From positions 81,656 through 145,655 of the forward strand of contig JAGLME010000014.1 in NCBI GenBank assembly GCA_023140195.1: a stretch of 64,000 nucleotides of DNA, given 5' to 3'. The notes beneath the pieces were generated by a model. The model was given only the letters and a program-made list of their open reading frames with translations. It was not told the origin of the DNA and made no database searches. Numbering within the stretch: the first letter of the stretch is position 1; each line of letters opens with the position of its first letter. The DNA is from Thermoplasmata archaeon (GTDB taxonomy: Archaea; Thermoplasmatota; Thermoplasmata; RBG-16-68-12; SOIM01). Shown piece by piece: positions 8,698-17,243 of the stretch. A program made the translations under genes and the position numbers.

Positions 8698-9456
8698 CTA
8701 CCTCATGTGGTTCCAATCTTCGGTCCCGTATTTCTCACCGGCGACCTTGTCGGCCATGGACAGCTCGTTCTCGCTCAGCTCCGACCTTTCGAATTCCACT
8801 CCAAGCGACCTCTCAAAGCCCCCTGCAAGCGCTGAAATGACATCTTCGAAGGAGACGTGATTTGTGAGGATATCATTGATGCCAGTCACCCTCTCCTTGG
8901 CGCTGTCGATCAGTTTCTTCCTGGTCTTCTCGGATGGGACCTTCAGCAATGTGAACATCCTCTCCAGGTCGATACTAATGAGTATTGTCCCGTGCTGGAG
9001 TATCATGCCCTTTCTTCTTGTTTGGGCGTTTCCCGAGATCTTCTTCCCCCCAGCGGCAATATCATTCAGACCCTGAAAGCGGGCGTCGATCCCCAGTCCT
9101 TCCAGTCCCTTGAGGATGCCCCCGCATATGTACTCATAGGATTCAGGGATCGAATCTGGCACCGACCCCCAGTTCTCCGGGATGACGGCGCTGTAAGTGA
9201 CCTCATCATCATGGAAAACAGCACCTCCTCCGGTTATGCGTCTCACGACCTCCACTCCCAGTTCATCGCACACATCGAGGTCCACTTCCTCGGCCAGGCT
9301 CTGGAAGTAGCCTATCGAGACCGCTGGCGGTTTCCAGCCATACAATCGAAATGTGGGGGGAGAGTCGCCTGAGGCAACGTGATGGAGGACGGACTCGTCT
9401 ATTGCCATGTTCCTCGCTGCGGTGCTGTAGCCCGTGAGCAGAAGTCTAACCGTCAT
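8698..9456 (-). CDS. lplA: Lipoate-protein ligase A, catalytic subunit
   Basis: A 252-residue LplA-type ligase that adenylates lipoate or octanoate and transfers it to E2 or GcvH lysines. Motifs: the RRITGGGAVFHD lipoate/ATP loop and the GKKISGNAQTR catalytic Lys region. The accessory C-terminal domain of bacterial LplA is missing and is encoded separately by the adjacent lplB, the arrangement known from Thermoplasma. It overlaps lplB by 11 bases, and the ATG sits directly after a purine-rich GGAGGGGGAGG. Confidence 0.9.
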   Translation of the reverse strand: MTVRLLLTGYSTAARNMAIDESVLHHVASGDSPPTFRLYGWKPPAVSIGYFQSLAEEVDLDVCDELGVEVVRRITGGGAVFHDDEVTYSAVIPENWGSVPDSIPESYEYICGGILKGLEGLGIDARFQGLNDIAAGGKKISGNAQTRRKGMILQHGTILISIDLERMFTLLKVPSEKTRKKLIDSAKERVTGINDILTNHVSFEDVISALAGGFERSLGVEFERSELSENELSMADKVAGEKYGTEDWNHMR

Positions 9457-9736
9457 CCTCCCCCTCCAGACATTCCATTATCCCTTTGTATAAACCCTCG
9501 AAGCTTATGCCGTACATACGTACTCCCTTCTCCTCGAAGAAGTCCTCGAGTATCCTCTTGATCTCTCCGGACTCCGCCTTTGCTCCTGTGAGGTTCTCCT
9601 GCAGCTCGTCAATGGCCTGTTCTGGGTGGGCAAAGAAATCCCCGGTTATTACTATCTCATTGATGGTCTCGTCGAAATCCATGTAGATCTTCAGGAACTT
9701 ACCTTTTGGATCCTCGACAAGCACTTTCTTCTTCAT
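9446..9736 (-). CDS. lplB: Lipoate-protein ligase B-type accessory subunit
   Basis: A 96-residue protein matching the free-standing C-terminal domain of LplA: an N-terminal KVLVEDPKGKFLKIYMDFD hairpin, the VITGDFFAHPEQAI core and a C-terminal helical part. In archaea such as Thermoplasma acidophilum this subunit is required for lipoate adenylation by LplA. It overlaps the upstream radical SAM gene by 4 bases and lplA by 11. Together the genes encode a complete bipartite ligase. Confidence 0.85.
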   Translation of the reverse strand: MKKKVLVEDPKGKFLKIYMDFDETINEIVITGDFFAHPEQAIDELQENLTGAKAESGEIKRILEDFFEEKGVRMYGISFEGLYKGIMECLEGEDDG

Positions 9737-10689
9737 TTGCGCGTCTCCTGTAGCTCCATCTGAAACTCGCTCTCGGTGAGATCTCTTGGGTAGTTGTAAG
9801 GTCGACCTGTGGGTCTCTCGTTGTAATACGGTCTGTTGCAGCCTTCGCAGCCCTGGGTCTTGAAGATCTCAGATGGAATGGCTTCCAGTTCCGACCCCTC
9901 TGGACCGAAGGATGATATCGCTCCTCTATTATCAAAACTTATCCCTTCAACTCTCTGAGAAGTTATCAGGTATTTCGCCAATTGGATGTTCCTGTATTGA
10001 GAGAGCGACGGTGGGTCGGATTTCTCCATCCTCGTCCCCCTGCAAGGTGTGAAAGCAAACAGACCGATTGGCATCTCCCTCTCCGCTATCTGCTCCATGA
10101 CCTCGACCATCTCCTTCTCGGTTTCCCCAAGTCCGACGATCACATGTGTCCCGATCCTGCCCTCGAATAATCCGCTGGCCTCGAACAGGAAATCCAGGTC
10201 ACCTTCCATCGATCCTCCTCTCAGATCAGGGTAGATCTCTCTTGATGCGACATCCAGTGGAAGGCCCACATATTCTGCACCAATTTCTAGAAGCGTTTCG
10301 ACATCCTCCATCTTCCTGGTCCTCATCTCAACGCTGATGGGCAATGAGGAGATATCGTTCATTCTCTCCACATACTTGGAAGCCTCTTGGATGTGTCCTT
10401 CGCTGTTCACTATCTGAAGGCAGATCCGTGAGAATTCGTCTTGCCTTTCAGCCAAAGCCTCATATGCTCTATCCTCATCTTGGGCGGGCCACGGCACTCT
10501 GCAGAGGTACTCCCCCGGTGCCTGGCTTGTTCTCGCCCTCGTGCAGTAAGCACAGTTGTACACGCATTTGCCACCGTTCATGAAGTGTGCCGTTCCGGGC
10601 CTGATCCGAGGATCGCCCTCGGCCAATCCAAGTATGTTCGCCGTCCCAAGTGCAACGTGTATCAAAGGATGCAGCACTCCTCTCTCCAC
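9733..10689 (-). CDS. Radical SAM lipoyl synthase component (LipS1/LipS2 type)
   Basis: A 318-residue biotin-synthase-like radical SAM protein. The cluster motif is CVYNCAYC (CxxxCxxC), preceded by the conserved LGTANILGL and TAHFMNGGK segments. A C-terminal CEGCNRPYYNERP could bind an auxiliary cluster. In archaea lacking LipA, two such proteins act together as lipoyl synthase (LipS1 and LipS2). The position directly before lplB-lplA supports that role. I cannot say which of the two it is. It overlaps the upstream gene by 28 bases if it starts at 10689; GTG 10677 or TTG 10665 are alternatives. Confidence 0.82.
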   Translation of the reverse strand: MERGVLHPLIHVALGTANILGLAEGDPRIRPGTAHFMNGGKCVYNCAYCTRARTSQAPGEYLCRVPWPAQDEDRAYEALAERQDEFSRICLQIVNSEGHIQEASKYVERMNDISSLPISVEMRTRKMEDVETLLEIGAEYVGLPLDVASREIYPDLRGGSMEGDLDFLFEASGLFEGRIGTHVIVGLGETEKEMVEVMEQIAEREMPIGLFAFTPCRGTRMEKSDPPSLSQYRNIQLAKYLITSQRVEGISFDNRGAISSFGPEGSELEAIPSEIFKTQGCEGCNRPYYNERPTGRPYNYPRDLTESEFQMELQETRK

Positions 10690-11456
10690 TCGATCTCCAG
10701 CCCCTTCTTTGCGGCAAGATCGCGAGATGGCTTTGAAGGGTTGACTATGCGGTCGATGCCCTCATCCAGGGCAATGACGTCCAGTTCCTTCCTGTACCTT
10801 CCGCCCGGTCTCATGCAGCCCATGTAGACCTCGTCAAATGAATCCCTTGCGAGTTCAATGACCTTTCTCACATCCCGAAGAGAAGGCGGGGGTACGTTTC
10901 CAAGTGGAGTCCCTTCCGTGGGGATGAAGACGTTCAGGACAACTGACCGCGTCCCGAATCCGCTCAGAAGGTCCAGCGCCTCCAATTCACCAGCCAGCCT
11001 TCCCCTGTTCAATCCGATGGTCAAGTGTGGAAACGTGGGAATCCGGCTTGACAGCCAAGAATACGATTTGATGAAATCACTGGCAGATTTATCCAGGCCG
11101 TAGATGTCTCTTATCGTTCCATCGTCTATAACGAAATCGAATGATATTACGTCGATCAGTTCGGAAAGCTGTTCTACTTCGTTTTCATCTACGAGTCCTG
11201 GGTGTCCTATCTTCGTGGATTCTTTCGGTAAGGAACTGAGATCATCCAGATGCCGCAGGATCGGCACCTTTCCCTCGGCATCGCATCCACCCGTAATCAG
11301 ATACGAACTGGCGTCGGATAATCCGTCCAGCTCATGCACGTCCGTCTTGTCTTCCAGATAGTTACCGGCGCAGTGCAGACAGTCTAGGGCACACTTCCTC
11401 CCTGTGACGCTTATGGGGATTGTTCTGGTTGGACGCACGAATGAAACCTTGCTCAC
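10662..11456 (-). CDS. Radical SAM lipoyl synthase component, partner protein (LipS1/LipS2 type)
   Basis: A 264-residue second biotin-synthase-related radical SAM protein. It has the N-terminal motif CALDCLHC (CxxxCxxC), an ISVTGRKC lead-in, a YLITGGCD segment and a C-terminal EECCIL cysteine pair that may hold a second cluster. It heads the leftward operon radical SAM / radical SAM / lplB / lplA / MBL / SDR. The pairing of two different radical SAM proteins with split LplA/LplB is the signature of the LipS1/LipS2 lipoate pathway. Assignment of 1 versus 2 is left open. Confidence 0.82.
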   Translation of the reverse strand: MSKVSFVRPTRTIPISVTGRKCALDCLHCAGNYLEDKTDVHELDGLSDASSYLITGGCDAEGKVPILRHLDDLSSLPKESTKIGHPGLVDENEVEQLSELIDVISFDFVIDDGTIRDIYGLDKSASDFIKSYSWLSSRIPTFPHLTIGLNRGRLAGELEALDLLSGFGTRSVVLNVFIPTEGTPLGNVPPPSLRDVRKVIELARDSFDEVYMGCMRPGGRYRKELDVIALDEGIDRIVNPSKPSRDLAAKKGLEIEWREECCIL

Positions 11457-11498
11457 TTCTCTCCTTCCTGTCCGTGTGGGTGTATTGCGTATTGGCCT

Positions 11499-14400
11499 CT
11501 AAAAGCTTACAATCCAGAGGGTGTCGATCGGGACGTAAATCCAGTAACCATGTCCGGGGATCAGCGTGTCTGAATCAGAGAGTTTCTTCAGATTGTAGAT
11601 GGGGGCCGAACGATCGGAGGTCTCGACCTCTGTCGCACCCGTCTCCATCTTCAGGTCCGCAACCGTGTATTGTGTGTTGATGGAAGGATACCCGACCAGG
11701 TTCCAGCCGGCCTTGAGGTTGATATTGGTGGTCACCCAAACATCCCCGATTATCTGCAGCAGACCGTCCTCGTGGAAGTCTATCCAGTATGCCGTCGCCC
11801 TGTCCACGTTCCAAGCCGGGTCCAGGTCACTGATGAGCTTGCCAGATATGGAGGCCTTCCACTTGTCGGTGGGGTCCGTGTCATCGTACATCCATGCTCT
11901 GTCGAAACTGAGCGGTCCGAAGACGTTCGGCAGGCTCTGTCCCGGCACATCGAGGATCGATGAGACCAGTTGCATGCCGTGGCAAACTTGGATGGCCACT
12001 TTGGCAACCTGGTTCGGGCCTTCTGCCTCATTGAAAGCGTCGTCCACTGCAACTATCGAGAAGAAATGAGGTAGGTGATCCGCTCCCATTCTTGGCACAT
12101 CGTAACTTGTGACGCCGGCGCCCACGGAGGCAATCTTGGTGTACCTCTTCAAGGGGTCGTACTCGGTGGAAGAGTAGATATCATACCGCACCACGTCGTT
12201 CTCGCCAGCTCCGTCATCGAGGGATGCTGGCCAAGTGAGAGTTATATACTCGAGTTTCGGGCCCGAGAGCTGGGCGGAGACCGGTCCCGGTGGCAGCACT
12301 TGAACATCGGGAGGCTGGCCTCTATCCTGCAGGGAAGCCTCAATGTTGACCAACTTGGATGTCTCAATCGAATCACGGTTGGACAGCACAACATACCAGT
12401 CCTCAGTGGATGGAATGTCGAAAGACAACGTGTAAGACTCTCTGTTCAAGGTGGACTTGTGGCCTTCGAAAGGATACCCCTTGAGGAACTTGTCGAACTC
12501 GGTCCCGTTCACTATGAAAGCGTCCAGATGTATCCCGGTGAAAATCTCCTCGTCATGGTAGAGCTTCCTTGTAAACGTTGAATCGTCCAAGCCGAACCCA
12601 TTGGCGGGATGCTGTATCCCGACCTCCACGTCGTACTTGAAGTTCAAGCTGAACGTCCCTGGTAGCAATGGAACTGCCGGCGAGATCAGCGGAAACGGTC
12701 TGGAGTTGTTGGTGGGCGCTGTCCAGTTCACGTAATACATAGGTGCGTTGTTGATCCCCGGCACGTTGATTACGAGCCTGTTGGAACGGCCGGGGTTCCA
12801 TACCTCCTCTCCGTAACGGCTGTTCATGTGGATCAGCAGACCCTCGTCGTAGTTGTTGTCCCCCATGCTTTTCTGCCTGCTTTCTGAGGTTGTGAAATAT
12901 GCGATCCCGTCCCCGTCCGTGTAAAGCCATGCGCCCCCGAACGTGGTTCCGAACAATCCCACAGCGTTCCAGTCTGCCAGCGAAACTCTGACGCCATCGA
13001 TCGGATTTCCGTTCCAATCTGTCACCTTGACGGTCACGTTCCCCCTGTCGCTCCCTCCATTCCCATTGTAATCGTCTATTCTGTGGGTCTCGTTTATCGG
13101 GAAGGGTGCCTGCATGCCCCCATCTCCCCTGTACGTTATCAGGCTGCCCCAATCCCGGTTCCAGCCGTAGTGGTAGAGGTCCCAATTGTCGACTATGGTT
13201 GTCGAAGCGCTCCAGTGATTGTCCTGTTGATGCCACCCCCTCTCATAGAAGGCGCCGTAGCAGTGATCCCCCGCTATCCCGAGGACCTCGATGTACGGTA
13301 TCAGCGTCGCCCTTGCCGCAGCGAGGGTCAGATCGCCCAATTCACCGCAGTTCCCGTTGTGCTCGAACTGGATCCTGACCATTTGCCTTGGACGGTTCCC
13401 GTCGTTGTGCTCCTGGGCGTTCAATGCGAGAGTGGATTCCACCCAGTGGGTCATTACCTCAATCGCGTGCGTGTCCTTGGTCCACGGTCTCAGCGGCAGG
13501 CCGTCGTTCCCTCTTGCGGTCTCGCCGGAGTTGTTGTACAATCTGGGTGTGCTGTATGGTTCGCCGTCCCACAGGTATCTGATGCCCGCGATCTTGTCCT
13601 TCAGCAGCGGCGGGTTCTCCTCCTTGGGGTACTTGATGGACAAAGCAGAATCATCAGGCCAGAAGGTGTCCGCCATGTTGAACACCGACCATCGCCAGAA
13701 GGTCCCGTTACCTGCCGGCCAGCGGGGTTCCGCGCCTGAGTGACCTGAGCTAACGACCCTGGGATTGATGAACGTGGGTAGCTCATCCGAACCTTTCGGA
13801 TGCACGATCCACCAGTAGTAGATGTAGGGTGGATACTCTTGTCTGCTGAGATTGCAGCATCCTTCTTCCTTCACCCAGTACTCAACAGTCGAGAACTGGT
13901 CGGGCGTGCCGAGATTATAGTCCACGATGTTTGCGTAGTCCAAGTGGGCGTCATTGTGGTAGAGGGTCTCGGTGTTGTTGAGCCAGACCTCCGCCCAAGT
14001 TGAACTGTGCATGAGGGATGCGGTACCTGAATGAGCTATCGAGAAGACCAGTTCGTCCACCATCTTCTGCGGGACCGTGTTGATGTAATTCGCGAACTCC
14101 ACCGCTCTGGCCGGCACGCTCCTCTCCATCAGGAACACCGAGTTGTTATCCGAGTAGAACTGTCTGTGGTTCGCCCAGTTGAAGCTCGTCCCCACGCTGT
14201 CGTACATCAACCATTCGGGTTGGGCCGCGCTTCCAATGTTCTGATAGTAATGGAGCTTCCCGTTGTTCTCCCCCAGTACAAGGTCCGGTATGTGATCCAG
14301 ATTGAGGTCGGTCAAGGCTGGTGCAGCATCTGCGGGAAGGTCGATGTAAGGGAATATCGATGTGTCCAATGTCCAGTTTGTGGTGTCATTCCAGAACTGC

Positions 14401-15383
14401 CTTACCGTACCCGTGTTGTCTCCCACAGTTATGTCAAAGTCACCATCGTCGTCAAGGTCCGAAAAGCAGGGTGCGCTGTTATCCCCGACATCCGTCCATT
14501 CCAATCCGACCATGATTTCTGTGAAGACCCCTGCGACATTCTCGAAGTAGTGAAGTGTCCCGTTGGCCTCACCCATTATCAAGTCTGGATAGTTGTTTCC
14601 GTCGATGTCCTCGAGGTCGATTGAGGCCGAACCGCTGTCAGCCGTCGCATTGGGAAGAGCGACCCCCGGAGCCCAGGATGGAACACTTGCAGTTCCTTGG
14701 TTCTCATAGAAGTAGACCTCCCCGGCTTGGGTCCCAACGACCAGATCCAGCAATCCATCGAAGTCCACGTCACCGACTGCTGGGTCCAGTCTGCCCACGT
14801 AAGATATGCCCGAGAACATCGATATGTTCTTCTTGAAGACACCTCCGACAAAGACGTCATGTCCTTCCAGGTAGTGCAGTGCTCCGTCCAAGTTCTCGTA
14901 GTAGTCCAGGAATCCATTTGAGTTGCCCACGATCATGTCAATGTCCCCATCCCCATCCAAGTCCGCGAACTCTGGAGTGCTCCTGATGCCGACGTCGATG
15001 TCCACATCTGCAAGCTGTTCGAACTTCCTAGTGATGTTGTCCTTCAGCCAGTTAGGTGATCTGTCGATGGCGTCGATGATGGCCTGCGGCATGCCCGCCG
15101 TTGGATCGGGGTCCCTCATCGGAATCAAGCTTTGTGTGGCTTGGTCGAACTTGAGGTAATACTGTCCCCCCTGCGGTATCCAGACTGTGTCTGCAACATA
15201 ATCCACCGACTGCTGCGGTACGGGGTCATCCGATCCTCTTGTGTCCGGCAGGTCGTCCGAACCTGCTCCCTCTCCCGAGTCAAAATTCGTTACACCCGCA
15301 AGAGGCCCTAGTTGGAATACCAGGGAAAGCCCAATGACAAGAACTAATATCCGGCCCACTGGAGAGGTGATTCTCCGCTTCAT
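11499..15383 (-). CDS. Large secreted protein: FG-GAP repeats, transglutaminase-like domain, C-terminal GWNLVGYPS module
   Basis: About 1,294 residues from the ATG at 15383, giving MKRRITSPVGRILVLVIG, a clear signal peptide. The frame is open upstream but lacks signal-like sequence. Five FG-GAP/VCBS repeats follow, each with an Asp-rich calcium loop (for example DLDGDGDIDMIVG), then a transglutaminase-like region around residue 690 with NGNCGELGD and GDHCYG. An Ig-like segment, a fibronectin-III-like domain and a C-terminal module with KAGWNLVGYPS and GYWIYV complete the chain. Similar C-terminal modules occur in the proteins at 45.9 and 50.9 kb. No C-terminal TM is seen. Probably extracellular; substrate unknown. 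Confidence 0.85.
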   Translation of the reverse strand: MKRRITSPVGRILVLVIGLSLVFQLGPLAGVTNFDSGEGAGSDDLPDTRGSDDPVPQQSVDYVADTVWIPQGGQYYLKFDQATQSLIPMRDPDPTAGMPQAIIDAIDRSPNWLKDNITRKFEQLADVDIDVGIRSTPEFADLDGDGDIDMIVGNSNGFLDYYENLDGALHYLEGHDVFVGGVFKKNISMFSGISYVGRLDPAVGDVDFDGLLDLVVGTQAGEVYFYENQGTASVPSWAPGVALPNATADSGSASIDLEDIDGNNYPDLIMGEANGTLHYFENVAGVFTEIMVGLEWTDVGDNSAPCFSDLDDDGDFDITVGDNTGTVRQFWNDTTNWTLDTSIFPYIDLPADAAPALTDLNLDHIPDLVLGENNGKLHYYQNIGSAAQPEWLMYDSVGTSFNWANHRQFYSDNNSVFLMERSVPARAVEFANYINTVPQKMVDELVFSIAHSGTASLMHSSTWAEVWLNNTETLYHNDAHLDYANIVDYNLGTPDQFSTVEYWVKEEGCCNLSRQEYPPYIYYWWIVHPKGSDELPTFINPRVVSSGHSGAEPRWPAGNGTFWRWSVFNMADTFWPDDSALSIKYPKEENPPLLKDKIAGIRYLWDGEPYSTPRLYNNSGETARGNDGLPLRPWTKDTHAIEVMTHWVESTLALNAQEHNDGNRPRQMVRIQFEHNGNCGELGDLTLAAARATLIPYIEVLGIAGDHCYGAFYERGWHQQDNHWSASTTIVDNWDLYHYGWNRDWGSLITYRGDGGMQAPFPINETHRIDDYNGNGGSDRGNVTVKVTDWNGNPIDGVRVSLADWNAVGLFGTTFGGAWLYTDGDGIAYFTTSESRQKSMGDNNYDEGLLIHMNSRYGEEVWNPGRSNRLVINVPGINNAPMYYVNWTAPTNNSRPFPLISPAVPLLPGTFSLNFKYDVEVGIQHPANGFGLDDSTFTRKLYHDEEIFTGIHLDAFIVNGTEFDKFLKGYPFEGHKSTLNRESYTLSFDIPSTEDWYVVLSNRDSIETSKLVNIEASLQDRGQPPDVQVLPPGPVSAQLSGPKLEYITLTWPASLDDGAGENDVVRYDIYSSTEYDPLKRYTKIASVGAGVTSYDVPRMGADHLPHFFSIVAVDDAFNEAEGPNQVAKVAIQVCHGMQLVSSILDVPGQSLPNVFGPLSFDRAWMYDDTDPTDKWKASISGKLISDLDPAWNVDRATAYWIDFHEDGLLQIIGDVWVTTNINLKAGWNLVGYPSINTQYTVADLKMETGATEVETSDRSAPIYNLKKLSDSDTLIPGHGYWIYVPIDTLWIVSF

Positions 15384-15530
15384 TGATGATCTCCTCCATG
15401 TCGACAATCGACAAGACTGGCGTACATTTTGGTATTCCGTCCTATCTATAAGTATCTTTTTCACCAGTTGGCAATATCTAATATACCACAATCACTTATC
15501 AGCTCATCCGCGAAGGACGGAGGGTAGAAA

Positions 15531-16505
15531 ATGGCCGCACAACCACCTATGCCGGGTATGGGCTACCAGCAACCTCAACCTTTTTACCAGAGGGAGTTGG
15601 AGACCCTAAAAGGTCTGAAGCACATCAACTGGGGAATAATACTGTACATCGTGGCCACGCTTCTTCTGCTGTTGGTGGCGCTGGTGGCAGTCATCACAGT
15701 GATATCTGTTATCGAAACTTCAGATCCGACTCCGGATCTGGGACCGTTGATTGGCCTAGCTGCATTAGCCTGCTTCGGTCTGTTGTTGTATCTGGTAGCC
15801 ATCATTCTCTGGTTACTCGGGATTTATGAGATGAACAAAGGCAAGGATGAGTTCAGCTCTGAGCATTCTGCGAATGTAAGTAGGGCGGTCACGCTAATCG
15901 TACTGTTCGTAGTGTTCGCCGTGATCAGCATGGTCGTGACGGCGATCCTCGCGATCAGCTGGATTTCTCCGACCGTTACCCCATCCGAGGTCATTGATTC
16001 ACTAAGACTCACTGTTCTCATCAGTGGAATCATCGGTATAATAACCACCGCCATGCTGGGTTTGGCCATTGTTTATCTGATAATATCACTCTGCGACGAG
16101 AAATACAAGAAGATTCTTTGGGCGGCCTTCGCCGTTAATATGATCGTCACGGTGGTGGGCACTGCGATTTCAATAGCTGTGGTGTACGGCGATCTGAGCG
16201 CCATCACTGATATCAACGATATAACCAACATGTCGAGCGCGGGGGATCTTGCCCAGGGCATGTCCTTCATCGCATTCATCCTGTTCCTGCTGGCGTACAG
16301 GCACGCATACAATAGAGTCCTTACAGGCGGAATCCAACCCGTACCAATGCAACAACCACAGATGGGTTATATGCCGCCTCCTCCGGGTCCATACTATCAA
16401 GCGGCCCCACCACCAGCGGCCCCAACTCCGAACGTATGCCCAATGTGTAACTCGCCAGTAGTTCCAGGGGAAACGTTCTGCGCAAACTGTGGAGCGAGGC
16501 TCTAG
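15531..16505 (+). CDS. Polytopic membrane protein with C-terminal zinc ribbon
   Basis: A 324-residue protein. A short Pro/Gln-rich N-terminus is followed by about six hydrophobic segments, a Pro/Ala-rich linker (around 265-300) and a C-terminal zinc ribbon with CPMCNS and FCANCGARL. A good SD (GGAGGG) precedes the ATG and a TATA-like TAATATACC lies about 45 bases upstream. Function unknown. Zinc-ribbon/TM proteins of this plan are common in archaea. Confidence 0.82.
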   Translation: MAAQPPMPGMGYQQPQPFYQRELETLKGLKHINWGIILYIVATLLLLLVALVAVITVISVIETSDPTPDLGPLIGLAALACFGLLLYLVAIILWLLGIYEMNKGKDEFSSEHSANVSRAVTLIVLFVVFAVISMVVTAILAISWISPTVTPSEVIDSLRLTVLISGIIGIITTAMLGLAIVYLIISLCDEKYKKILWAAFAVNMIVTVVGTAISIAVVYGDLSAITDINDITNMSSAGDLAQGMSFIAFILFLLAYRHAYNRVLTGGIQPVPMQQPQMGYMPPPPGPYYQAAPPPAAPTPNVCPMCNSPVVPGETFCANCGARL

Positions 16506-16507
16506 GG

Positions 16508-17230
16508 CTAGGGCAGATAGTCGACGGACATATGTTTCCTGATCGATTCACAGAAGTCTTCATCCAGAGCTGGGTCTCCAAATAGACTCTCGGCAACCTT
16601 CTCGCTCGGGACCCCCTCCGTCGCACCTCTTGAGACGATTTCAACGACTCTCCCTGCGGATTCCTTATCTTCCAAGAACGATGCCAGGATCTGGACGGAA
16701 TCCTCAATAAGGTCGGCCGAAGAAGAGAAATAGAGCTTCGAATGTCTGTTTGCGAGGTGTTCGGACACAACTTGCACCAGTTCTTCGGGCTCAAGGTCTT
16801 CGATGAGTGAGACCTTCCACACATGTCTCACAAACCCAAATGGACCCATCTTGTCGATCGTGTCTGCATCATGAACGACCTTTGCTTCCAGTGTTTCGGC
16901 CTCGACCTCTCCGTCATGAGCCTCAATGCAGTGAGTGACCATCTCAATGTCCTCGGGATCCACGCCGATCTCTGTCAAGTACTCCTTCGCCGGTTCGACC
17001 CCTGCAAAACAGTGACCCTTGTTCCCATTTATCAGACCAAGATCATGAAGCCAACCGCCGGCTACGCAGATGTCATGTCTCGCATACTCGACGTCGGCCA
17101 GGTATTCGACTATCTTGTTGACCCTGTGCAGGTGCTGATTGCCCTTGGATCTCCCATCGAACGCCACTACCCAATCCATGCAGATCGCGTAGTCCATTAT
17201 GACCTCCAACTTGTCCTCACCTATTGTCAT
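16508..17230 (-). CDS. HD-domain metal-dependent phosphohydrolase
   Basis: A 240-residue HD-superfamily protein. Metal ligands are visible in order: HLHRV, the HD pair in GWLHDLG, H in EAHDGE and D in VVHDADTID. Members hydrolyse nucleotides or phosphoester signals, but the substrate is not readable. The stop is 2 bases from the stop of the convergent membrane-protein gene, and it lies 13 bases downstream of the larA-like gene on the same strand, so co-transcription is likely. Confidence 0.82.
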   Translation of the reverse strand: MTIGEDKLEVIMDYAICMDWVVAFDGRSKGNQHLHRVNKIVEYLADVEYARHDICVAGGWLHDLGLINGNKGHCFAGVEPAKEYLTEIGVDPEDIEMVTHCIEAHDGEVEAETLEAKVVHDADTIDKMGPFGFVRHVWKVSLIEDLEPEELVQVVSEHLANRHSKLYFSSSADLIEDSVQILASFLEDKESAGRVVEIVSRGATEGVPSEKVAESLFGDPALDEDFCESIRKHMSVDYLP

Positions 17231-17243
17231 GCTTGTCCCTCCC

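Noticed and set aside
12553-14624. Several long frames opposite or within the giant secreted-protein gene
   Set aside because: They follow its codon bias in reverse, lack starts with SDs and have low-complexity, Arg/Pro-rich products.
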